This document shows positions 20,684 to 30,712 of a stretch of DNA of 64,000 nt, piece by piece. Source of the DNA: Caenorhabditis remanei. Taxonomy: Eukaryota > Nematoda > Chromadorea > Rhabditida > Rhabditidae. Where the stretch lies: positions 15,233,717 through 15,297,716 of the forward strand of contig NC_071330.1 of NCBI RefSeq assembly GCF_010183535.1, written 5' to 3'. The first letter of the stretch is position 1, and each line of letters begins with the position of its first letter. Made by a program: the position numbers and the translations under genes. The notes beneath the pieces were generated by a model. That model was given only the letters and a program-made list of their open reading frames with translations, did not search any database and was not told the origin of the DNA.

Positions 20684-23600
20684 AAAGCAACAAACCAACC
20701 CACCGACCAACCAAGCAATGACCGACAACCCGGCGGATCCTCCGCTTAACGATCAACCACCACCGAACGACCCGGCTGCAGCCGTCTAAGATCTCCTCCT
20801 CAACAACAACGACATTGAGACGATCGACGTCTCGCCTAAACAAGAAGCAGAAATCCTAGGAGACGACGCCACCGAAACCAGCACCGAAGAGACACAGGAA
20901 TCCACGGAAAATCCATCATCGGTGAGTCTGGTACATGAGGAAGAAAACAGTTTTCAAACGGATCGTAGCTCCAAATCGAACTCTGCCACCCCAGTCACAA
21001 ACGAAACCAACTCTTCTCTCGAGAAAAATACCAGTCTTCCTGAGGATCGCAGCTCCGAATTGAATTCTGTCACCCCCTTTTCAAATGACACAGCCTCATC
21101 TCAGGATGAAAAAGCCAGTTTTCTCGAGGACCGTAGCTCCGAATTGAACTCTGTTGTTCCACATCCGATTCTAACCACCGTCTCCTCAGATTCCGCTGAT
21201 ACAAGCGATCATCCGTTCGCACCCCACTACACCTCCGTTAAAAATACCCCACCAAGCATGAACGAACACGTCCGCTGGATCGCCACGCAAATTGACCTAG
21301 CTCACGTTACCTTCTTCCGCGCTCAGACTGAAGCCGCCTCTCATATCTTCACAGAAGGCGGAGGAGGCCGCAATGGAGCCCCGAAAACGGAGCTCGCCGG
21401 AATCTCTTCCAAGCCTGTCGACCGGGGGGTAATTTACATCCTTGTAGAAAGCGACGGAAGAGGCTGGTACGCAAAGCCTCATCTGCTCGAAGTCGTGGCA
21501 AACGACAGACCAGACCTCCACATGGTCCATTTCGACGTATTTGCAGACGACCTTTCGAACCCGGGTGTAGCTCCACATGCCAACAACTACTTTCCAGGCG
21601 ACGCGTTGTACGTTACCAAGTTGGTAACTCGGCCAAAGACAACCGCCGACGATAAGCCTGTGTCTTTCGCTGACATCCACCGTACGAAAAATCACCATTT
21701 TTGGAAGATTAAGACTTGTTACCTGTTATACAGAACCTTTCAGGAAGACGTCGTAGCCGTCAAAGTCAATTATAGTAAAACTAGGGCGGGAAATGTTATT
21801 TGTGTCGCCGCCGGTTTTAATAGTTTGTTAACCGCGAAAGCCGACATGTTCAAAGCGCTCGGTAAGGCAGCAGCAGCAGGTACTGTAGTGTCCGCCAGAA
21901 TCTTCTGTCCGGCACTCAAGACTGGAGAGTTTGTGTGGAATCTCTCTGACGAGTCACGCACATACGCCGCCGACCGAACAAGCGAGCACGCATCAGCTAG
22001 CCCAGCTCTCCCTAGTATCATCAGTCTCGCCGCGGTTTCCGCTGAAACACAAAAAATGCTGTGCCACACAGTCCCGCCGTTCGAAAAGTTCCCGGGTAAC
22101 ATCGAAAAGTGCTACGAGGCACTCCTCGCCTCCGCCTACATTGGTCTTTCAGGTACCCTAGCGCTCGAAAACAAGAACAAAGATTTCTCGTTCCACATCG
22201 TCCTCATCGACAGAGTCCTGACAGTTCGACACAAACCAACGATCGAGTTTGTGCTGACAAATCTTCGTGACCCCGCCCAGATTTCGCAATGGACACGCTC
22301 ATCAATCTTTTTCATGAAAGCCGAAGGAAGAAACCTGATGATGGAAGTCGACGACGCCTCGTTCGTAGAGAAGGTTCTCGTGATCAGAGCAAAGCTGGTC
22401 ACTTCAGATGCGGAGTCCGTAAAAGCCGTCTACAGGACACGCCGCCTCCGCACTATCGTTTGGCAAGAGATGGAGAACAATGAGCATCACCTCGAGCTTT
22501 TCCCATCTCCGGCAGATTACCAGCGAATGAATCCGAGAGCTCCAGTCAAGCTCCTGCTGGAGGCATGCTTCGGATACCGCCCGATTCCTCGACAACCGAT
22601 TCCGGGTCCTCGTCAGAGCATCATGATGGGCAGCGTCGTATTGACTTCGGAGCAGTCGAAATACGTCCGCGCGTTAACCAAAACAAACATTCCAGTGATC
22701 GTGGCAAATTCGTCCTTTGGAGTAGGCAAAACCACCATGATCGCCGCCGCTCTTCACATCGCCATCCACGAATCCGCTGGTAATAAGATGCACCTCGTCA
22801 TGACAACTACCAACGCCGCAGCCGCCGCCGTCACGCAGTCCTACACAAGGATCTCTGGTTCCGTCAACGTCATCCGCATGATTTCCGCCGAAAACTACGA
22901 TCACATCGGCCCGCAGCACCGAACACCTTTTGACTTCCCAATAGTTTGGCCACAGGAGTTCGAGAAACTTCTTCGGCGCACGGATAGTGACGATCAGGCA
23001 CCCATCACCGAGATAGTCCTGGACGCGTACGCCCACCTTCGCAGTGTGCAGACCATCAGCCTCAAGCTCGCCCGCCGGAAGGATCTCCGAAATGCCCTCG
23101 AAGCCGTTCGGAAGCCCATCCGCACCATTTTCGAGTTCCTCGTCCAGCTCATCAATCCACGAGGAATCATTGGAACAATCCCCTCAATGACCGACGCACT
23201 TCGGGAGAACGGAGCCATGACACAGTACGGATCACACGTGGCCACAGTGCAGATGGACGAGGCCTCACAGATACCCATACATTCAATCAATGCCCTCGGT
23301 CCGCTTTGCCCAAAGGCAAGGTATGCCCTCATCGGAGACATCAATCAACCGAAGTCATACACCGATACCGACTTGGCCGAGGAACTCGGAACCCATGCAG
23401 TAGGCGACCTTTTGGGAGACAATTCAAAGATCCCGTGCCACCTGAACATCTCAACAGTTCGTGGATGCCCGTTTGCAGTCACAGCCACTAGCTCGACCCT
23501 GTTTTACCAAAACCGCCTCACGTCAGTCAGGGATCCCAAAGAAAGAAGCCAGATCCTGGACCACCTCGACTTCCCCAACAGCCACCCAATTCAAGTCATC

Positions 23601-24116
23601 AACACCGCCAAATGCGCCGCTCAACAAACCTCTGGCACCTCCATCTTCAACCCATCCGAAGCGAACATTGCTCTCACAATAACCTCACGAGTGCTGACAA
23701 AGAAGGAAAAGCCGTCGATCGGGATCTTCACCTATTACAAAACCCAGGCCGGACATGTAGCGAGAGGACTTAGCGACACCCCAGTCTTCATCGGAACGAT
23801 CGACGAGTCGCAGGGACAGGAGTTCGACCTCGTCATCATCCTCACGTCTCGCTCCAAGTCTTTCGGCTCACACGTCAGAACAAGCGAGAGGAACGAGACC
23901 CCGATCGGAGTCGCCTGGCCTGACCCCGACTACATCGAAAGTCCGGAACGACTCAACATTGCCATCACCCGAACCAGGTCGCTTTGTCTCGTCTTGGTCA
24001 ACACCCACGCCGCTGGACGATCGGAACTCTGGTCCAATTTCTTCTGCAAGATCCCGCCCGGAGCCTTCCACAAAGATCCGAGCCACCTCATGCGACATCT
24101 GCAGAAGCTCCACTAG
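20684..24116 (+). CDS. UPF1-like SF1 helicase encoded inside an LTR element
   Basis: From ATG 20922 the frame gives 1064 residues. The N-terminus has three 28-residue repeats (DRSS..NS..P at residues 14, 42 and 70). A middle region (about 100-560) is unassigned. The C-terminal half has all core SF1 helicase motifs: Walker A GVGKTT (600-605), Walker B DEAS (779-782), GDINQP (motif III), DESQGQEFD (961-969) and ERLNIAITRTR (1009-1019). This is the UPF1/ZNFX1-type arrangement, an RNA/DNA translocase by family. An in-frame ATG lies earlier at 20718, after a TCATTTCAG acceptor at 20675-20683, but the frame from it meets TAA at 20787-20789. The ORF therefore sits in the env-like position, probably expressed from a spliced RNA. 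No RT is fused. Higher GC than the surroundings suggests separate origin. Confidence 0.85.
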
Positions 24117-24472
24117 ACGTCGCGAGAAATTTCCAAGGTAATACACCTAGGCGGGGACAAGAAATTTCAAAAATTATGGAAACAGAAGTTGGTTTCCGAG
24201 GACTGGATATGACAAGGTCGTCCCTATTAGTATCCAGTCTCTCTATTTTTTTTTCTCTCTCGAGCAACCCTAACACCAGCCTAAACCTCAACAAATCAAA
24301 AGTCAGCCCATAAAACCAATACTAAGTACCAATATTCCAGAATTCCTTCAGAATTCAAAAATAATAAAAATAATCAATACCAACGATCCAATAATTTCGA
24401 AGACTTTTCAATAACCACCAACAACCAATAAGACACCTGTTTTCCTTTAGAGGACCAGGGTCGGTCCTCGCT

Positions 24473-24483
24473 AAGGAGGGAGG
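24473..24483 (+). promoter_or_regulatory. Polypurine tract
   Basis: AAGGAGGGAGG immediately before the 3' LTR TGTAAGGG. 24117-24472 is AT-rich with no further gene. Confidence 0.75.
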
Positions 24484-25039
24484 TGTAAGGGATATCGTAA
24501 TCCCTTAGGTATTCCAAGATCCCACCGGACTTTGTACCCGGTGACGCATCATCATCATCCCATCCGGATAACTTCCGGGTCTCTGTCCAGGACAGACAAG
24601 CCCACTCCCACGTCCCATTCCCATTATTAAGCCTAACACGATTCTTCCAGATCTCCCGTCAACGTCTCACCAACTCAAGCACTCTCTCGCCATCAGCCCA
24701 CACTGTCAAAGACACCGCTCCATATCCCATCCACATCACATTCTGGAACCGTCTCCAGTCTCCAACGCTATCTCACCCAGCTGCCCACACGATCCAGCCG
24801 TCTCTTCTTGCCCCATCAACGTCACTCTCCATAACTGACTCCTATCCTCAAATGCTCTCTCACCCCACAGTCCCATGATGCACATTCCTGAAGCGCCCGA
24901 TGCCCTCCCTGCCTGAAAGCCGCTGACTCCGCCCATCGAAGATCCAGTATAAATACCGTTCTTGTTATCATTCATGACTTCTTCTTCCCATCCTTATTCT
25001 TACCCTAATAAACCTATCTAAAACCACGAAAACCTCTAC
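24484..25039 (+). repeat. 3' LTR
   Basis: Same 556 bp as the 5' LTR, with TATAAA at 24948 and AATAAA at 25007, followed by TATAA (25040-25044). Confidence 0.9.
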
Positions 25040-25330
25040 TATAATTAGAATTCAAATAAAATCAGAAATATAATTCAGTGTTGACGTTCATCCAGTAGAA
25101 CATCTTAGAGTGGGGAATGAAGGGAAAGGAAAGGAAGAAGAGCTTGAGATGGTTTCTCTGCGTCTCCATCGATCTTATAGTCTCTCTCTTTCTCTGTTTC
25201 TCTGATTCTCGTGTCCCTTCCTCGTGTATATTCAAATGTTTCCTTTTCCTCCTCACCAGGTCTCACCATCTGCCACCTACCACGACCATTATTATATATA
25301 TATATTGCCCTTCTTAAGGTGTAATTAGAT
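25040..25330 (+). mobile_element. Long-TIR element M1, right part after LTR insertion
   Basis: TATAATTAGAATTCAAATAAAATC continues the M1 arm broken at 17110, then GTTGACGTTCATCCAGTAGA and a pyrimidine-rich interior shared with the 13.1 kb copy. The outer right arm is missing. Confidence 0.7.
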
Positions 25331-25439
25331 ATCCTGGGGGGAGGCAGAGGGCAGTCGTCTAATTAGAACCGGTCCGGATTTGAATTGGTTACGAATCAGA
25401 ACCGACTATATCCGAATTCAAAAGAATATAGGAATTTAG

Positions 25440-25700
25440 GTCAGTGTAGTGATTTTTATGCAAAATTTGTGGAAAAACTCGAAGTTTTCCCTCAAAAAGG
25501 TAAGAATGTGTCCAAAATCGATTAAAATCACAAAAATAGCGTTTGGACAGTCTTTTTCATTCCGAATTCAAGAATATAGAAATTTTGGTCAGTGTAGTAA
25601 TTTGGTCAGTGTAAGAAGATTGTCAGTGTAGTTTGTCGCTGTAATCGGTTGGTCAGTGTGATGACCGAGTTGGCGGATTCTAGGCCATGTACGGGTTTTT
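25440..25700 (+). repeat. CACTGACC-type satellite fragment
   Basis: GGTCAGTGTAGTAATTTGG, TCGCTGTAATCGG, TGGTCAGTGTGATG.CCGAGTTGG and CGGATTCTAGGCC in order, the plus-strand complement of the units at 27.3-29.1 kb. 25700-25990 shows no supported gene. Confidence 0.65.
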
Positions 25701-25989
25701 TTATTACCCGATTTCGATTTTGACCGGAAATTGCAACTTTGAATTGGAAAAAAGCAGTTTTTATTGTTTTAAAACGCTTTTCGAAAACGAGACCGTAATT
25801 TTGAACCTAAAAACTCCCTCGGCTTTGATGCGTTTGTATATTTCTTTAAACGAGTATTATTTAGAGCTTCTCTGGCTAAATAATAGTCGTAAGTCCCTGG
25901 GGTATACTCGCTGACGTCGATGAATTGTTGTTTTTGTTAAAAACAGGCTATTATTGAATATTAGGAATTGATCCTAAATAATATACCTA

Positions 25990-26510
25990 TTTTGAGAATG
26001 TCTACATGTCAAATAACCTAAAAATTCGTTGTTTTTGAGTATTTTTACCACAAAAACGCAATTTTTCGAAAGTTTTTGATTCTGGCCGAGTGGTTAAGGT
26101 AGAATTCACTATCGTTCAAAAGGTCGGGGGTTCGATCCCCGTGGTGGTCAAAACTTTTTGAATCCTTTTTTGCTTGTTCTTTTCGGATTCTGCATGTCAA
26201 ATAACCTAGAAATTCGTTGTTTTTGACTATTTTTACACCGAAAATTGTATTTTTTTTTGAAAATTTTGGATTCTGCCCGAGTGGTCAAGGTAAAAATGCC
26301 TATCGCTCAGAAGGTCGGGGGTTCGATCCCCATGGTGGTCAAAACTTTTAAAATCTTTTTTTGCTTGTTTTTTCGTGTTCTACATGTCAAAAAACCTCGA
26401 AATTCGTTGTCTTTGACTATTTTTACTTCGAAAATTGCAGTTTTTCGAACATTTTTGGTTCTGACTCAGTGGTCAAGGTATTGTGGCTATCGCTTAACAG
26501 GTCCACAACA
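25990..26510 (+). repeat. tRNA-like satellite block, three units
   Basis: A-box-like sequences near 26084, 26276 and 26462; B-box-like near 26124 and 26316. Period about 190. The third unit is degenerate after the A box. Confidence 0.8.
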
Positions 26511-26606
26511 AAAGGTTGAATTCATCATCATTGAAAGATATTTTATTAATTTCTGGATCGTTTTCAAGTTACAGTTTGTTGGAATAAAGAAAACAATAAA
26601 ATCAAA

Positions 26607-29334
26607 TTAGGGTGAATTCCAAAACTGCAGCCTGGTTTGAGTCGTTATCCCTGTAAAACTTAGTAGACGTACACGATTAGATTGGATGATATTGTTACCG
26701 TATGTGCCATTTTCTGTTCCCTGGTTAACTGGTTTGTGGTTTGACTCAACAGTAGTTGAATCTGTTTGAGTTTTGTTGTCCACCTCAGATCCACTGTTCT
26801 TGGCTTTATTGCAATGATACCTGCAGTAAGCTCATTTTATCATGATGATCGGCAAAAGATAGGAAAAAGAATAGGAATGACTTTTTGAATTTCCCGCCAA
26901 AAAACACTCCAATATGGTGTTTTTAAGCCCAAAAAATCAGTTCTATACTAATTAACTCACCGTTTTCGACTGTAGTTGGCTCAGATCTGGTGTGCCTGGT
27001 GTCTCGACTGGAGCAGGATCTTTAAGAGTTTTTGCTCTTTTCTTCATTTCCACATCGAACCCACTTTCGGCGTGTCGGATATCCAGTAGAGCATAACAGC
27101 GATTCTGGAAAAAGAAACCATGCAGATTTAATTTTTATATTATCACTGCTCGCTTCTTACAACCGCGCTCTACTGTAACCACAGTTAATTGTGTGCGAAA
27201 TTGAGAGGCTCAGAGAAAACGAGACATCAAGTTGATTTCGGTAGAGCGCAGTTGTGATTACAGTGATAAGCTGATAGGATGATCAAAACAAGGCATTGAT
27301 GGCCTAGGATCCGACAATTCGGCCCATCACACTGACCAACCGATTACAGTGACAAACTACACTGACCAAATTACTACTCTGACAAAAATTCATAAATTCT
27401 TGAAATCAGCATGCTATTTTTGTGATTTTAATCGATTTTGGACACATTCTGACCGTTTTTAGAGAAAATTTCGAGTTTTTCCGCAAATTTTGCATAAAAA
27501 TCAGCGGGAAATATTAGATTTCCATCTAATTTTGACATCTTAATCCGATAGTTTTAGTTTTTACTCGAAAATGAGTGTAAACCGAAATGTTCAGTCATTT
27601 ACCCCCATCAAAGTTGCAATTTTGGGTCAAAATCGAAAAATCGGATGACAAAAAGAAGTCGGTGGCCTAGAATCCGCCAACTCGGCCATCACACTGACCA
27701 ACCGATTACAGTGACAAACTACACTGACCAAATTACTACACTGACCAAAATCGGTATGAAAATAAGTCAACATTTTTAATGATACAAAAAAATTCGAGTT
27801 TTTCCACAAATTTTGCATGAAAATCAGATGAAAATTGCAGATTTACACCGAACTATTGGGAATTTTCGTCATTTTTTGGTTTTTTCGGTTGAATTTCCAT
27901 CTAATTTTGACATTTAAACAGGAAAGTTTCAGTTTTTACTCGAAAATGAGTGTAAACTGAAATTTTCAGTTATCAAAGTTGCAATTTTGGGTCAAAATCA
28001 AAGTCGGATGACAAAACAGAAGTCGGTGGCCTAGAATCCGCCAACTCGGCCATCACACTGACCAACCGATTACAGTGACAAACTACACTGACCAAATTAC
28101 TACACTGACCAAAATCGGTATGAAAATAAGTCAACATTTTTAATGATACAAAAAAATTCGAGTTTTTCCACAAATTTTGCATAAAAATCTGCTGAAAATT
28201 GCAGATTTACACCGAACTATTGGAAATTTTAGGTTTTTCGGTTGAATTTCCATCTAATTTCGACATTTGAATCCAAAAGTTTCAGTTTTTACTCGAAAAT
28301 TAATGTAAACCGAAATGTTCAGTCATTTCCCCCATAAAAGTTGCGATTTTGTGTCAAAATCGAAATTGGATGACAAAAAGATAGTCGGTGGCCTAGAATC
28401 CGACAACTCGGCCATCACACTGACCAACCGATTACAGTGACAAACTACACTGACCAAATTTCCTGTATTATTGAATTTGGGTATGAAAACAAGTTAAAAG
28501 TTGGGAAGTTTAATTTTAACACTGAAAATGTGCGATTTTTAAGTCTAAAACAGTAATTTTCGCTGTAAATCAAGTAAAATTCATGAAAAGATGCATAAAA
28601 TTGAAATTTTGGGAACCTTGTTGAAATAATCAGTTTCACTCATTTTACCTTTGCGATTTCCATTCAAAATTGAAACTGAAAATAAAAGGACAGTGGTGGC
28701 CTAGAATCCGTCAATTCGGCCATACTGATTACAGTGACAAACTACAGTGACAAACTACAGTGACAAACTACACTGACAAAAATTCCTATATTCTTGAATT
28801 CGGGGTACAAAAAGACAGTCGTCAGCTCATCTAATTGATATTTTTGTATCTTTAACCATTTTTTAGACACATTTTTACCTGTTTAGTGGGATTTTGGGGA
28901 TGAATTTAGTGACCAACATTTCTATATTCTCGAAATCGGGTAAAAAATGAAGTCGGTGGCCTAGAATCCGTCAACTCGGCCATACTGATTACAGTGACAA
29001 ACTTCACTGACCATCTTCTTACACTGACCAAATTACTACACTGACCAAAATTATTGCTATATTCTTGTAATTGGGTATGAAAATATGTCTCATGATGAAC
29101 ATTTTTGAAACCAACCTTGGCTGTACTCCACTCCACTATTTTGGTGGTTGTTGAATGAGCCTCAACTCCCAGACTGATGGACGAAGTAGTTGAAGTCGTC
29201 CTCATCCGACTGTTCGGAGAGTAAAGAATTCTATAAAAAGATGCTTAAATTCTGAAAATATCAATAAGCCTCCTACCTTGAACTGGGAGAGCACAAGCAC
29301 GGACTTTATCAACTTCATTGGGAGAAGAACCAAT
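26607..29334 (-). CDS. Minus-strand multi-exon gene candidate, unknown function
   Basis: Exon candidates in transcript order: 29277-29334 (SSPNEVDKVRACALPVQ), 29116-29230 (ends in GVEAHSTTTKIVEWSTAK), 26961-27104 (48 codons with YALLDIRHAESGFDVEMKKR and PAPVETPGTPDLSQLQ, between TTTTTCCAG and GTGAGT) and 26607-26820 (YHCNKAKNSGSEVDNKTQTD to a TAA). The 26961-27104 exon is open in only one frame and is the best supported. The phases of successive exons disagree, so an exon is missing or the locus is decaying. The promoter-type module 29454-29990 lies just upstream. A 2-kb intron is filled with CACTGACC satellite. The 3' part resembles the minus-strand locus at 37.2-37.9 kb. Confidence 0.4.
27290..29060 (-). 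repeat. CACTGACC satellite, six units
   Basis: Core stretches near 27295, 27655, 28015, 28383, 28690 and 28945 each read GGTGGCCTAGAATCCG, then AACTCGGCCATCAC, then repeated CACTGACCAA/CAGTGACAAACTA motifs. Spacing is about 255-368. Between cores come AT-rich segments with ATTTTTACTCGAAAATGAGTG. The units at 27655 and 28015 are almost identical over about 300 bases. Confidence 0.8.
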
Positions 29335-29453
29335 CTGAAATCAAAAAGCGCATTTTTAACCCCAAAATCCCCTCGTTTAGAGTTTCTGCCTATTCTAGCC
29401 GTGTTAATTCGATTTTTAAAACTATTGCTGCTCTAAAAATCCCTTAAAACCAT

Positions 29454-29990
29454 ACTTACCTCCTCCACAATTCATCGCTCAATTTAGAATTCTCAAATAA
29501 TCAAAAAATATATGCATTGTTTCGGCATCCATTCAGTAGTACACCTTTGAGTTGAACTGATTTCTCAGGGAATCGCTTAGAAAAGGGTGTGTCTTGCTTT
29601 TCTTTTCATGTCTCTTATCTCCTGCTTTTACATAATATCATTTTGTTTTGAGCCGCATTTTGAGCCACATGAAGTGAGACCCGTCTTATCAACCTACATA
29701 TATAAATTCTATACAACTACACACTAATGAGAAGGGGGAGCACGGGGAATTCGGATTATAGAGTGTGCTCAAAGAGCACATGAACTTTTGAACGGGATCA
29801 AAAGAGTAATTGGAAGGTGTGCTCCGAGTGAGCATGAACTTTTGATCCTGATAGGGGAAAGAGGGGATCGAGAAACCATAAGTGAACATAATGAAACAAG
29901 AACGCGTCAGAAGTGCGCCAGATTTTCTCAAACCATGCGAAAGGGGGTGTCTGGGGTGTCTTAGCTGTCTTTTTATGGGAATTTCACACA
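29454..29990 (-). promoter_or_regulatory. Promoter-plus-first-exon module P, copy 1
   Basis: In transcript direction: GTGTGCTC..GAGTGAGCATG and GTGCTCTTTGAGCACA-type motifs, TATATAAATTCTATA-type TATA region, 'gttcaactcaaaggtgtact', GGATGCCGAAACAATG, TTTGAGAATTCTAAATTG, a short ATG-led stretch, and the donor GTAAGTATGG (complement of 29454-29459). Module copies occur at 35.76, 41.88, 44.69, 46.63 and 50.64 kb. Confidence 0.55.
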
Positions 29991-30422
29991 AAACGGATGA
30001 TTTTGGCTCCGGGACGTTTTGAAACAGGACGTTTGGAAACGCCCACTGGTTACCTGGCGCACCTTTGACGCGTCCATCTTTTTCTTTTCTGACTAAATAA
30101 TAGTTGTAAAAAATTATCAAAATTATCTTATTCTTCTTTAAAAGAAATTCGAGAATTTGAGTGAAAATGTCCTGTTTGGCGCACCTTCGACGCGTTAACT
30201 TGAACAATTGGAATTTTTGAGATTGAGGTCATCATTTTGAGTCCAAAAACTCGAAATTTCAGTGAAAATGTATTGTCTGGCAGACCTTTACCGCATGCGT
30301 CTTTCCTTTAAATTTCTACGCGTCCATTTTTTGACTTCCACCCAAAAATTGGTAATTTTTAGACATTTTTATCGCAAAAAATTGTAATTTTTCGAAAATT
30401 TTGATTCTGCCCGAGGGGTTAA

Positions 30423-30680
30423 AGGGGGACTGCGCTATTCGAATTGAAAATATTTTTTTACATGAATCGACGCAGAATTTAGGCTGGACAAAAAAATTCT
30501 CTTGAAGGTAGGTCCGAAAATTTGATACAAAAAAGTTATGAGCTGTCAAAGTTGTAAAATCGCACCTTTATGGTACACTTTTTCGTTGAATTTTTCATTG
30601 CATTTTCCCATGGTGCACGTGAAAGTATAATAAATTTCTAATAAAAACGTCATTCTTTTTTATAAGAATTCTTTTATTGG
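30423..30680. repeat. Kolobok left TIR
   Basis: 258 bp; ends with ATTCTTTTATTGG, which on the minus strand supplies CCAATAAAAG, a probable poly(A) signal just past the transposase stop at 30713. Confidence 0.9.
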
Positions 30681-30712
30681 CGGAAAAATTTTAAAAATGT
30701 GACGTTCGAGTT

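Larger units (their letters stand above)
17111..25039 (+). mobile_element. LTR retroelement carrying an SF1 helicase instead of pol
   Basis: 7929 bp bounded by two 556-bp direct repeats in which I find no difference on reading. Flanks are the 5-bp duplication TATAA (17106-17110 and 25040-25044). Directly after the 5' LTR comes TGGTAGCAGCGAGTCTCGG, a primer-binding site. Directly before the 3' LTR comes AAGGAGGGAGG, a polypurine tract. Inside are a long leader, short broken frames at 19.5-20.2 kb, and one long frame for a UPF1-like helicase. I find no reverse transcriptase, RNase H or integrase, so movement must depend on enzymes supplied elsewhere. Matching LTRs indicate recent insertion. Confidence 0.9.

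Noticed and set aside
21297..21698. Minus-strand and alternative-frame ORFs across 21.3-24.3 kb
   Set aside because: Shadows of the helicase frame, which carries all the recognised motifs.
30316..30549. 77-codon ORF and its twin at 33420-33656
   Set aside because: Both are translations of the Kolobok TIRs, hence the identical peptides.
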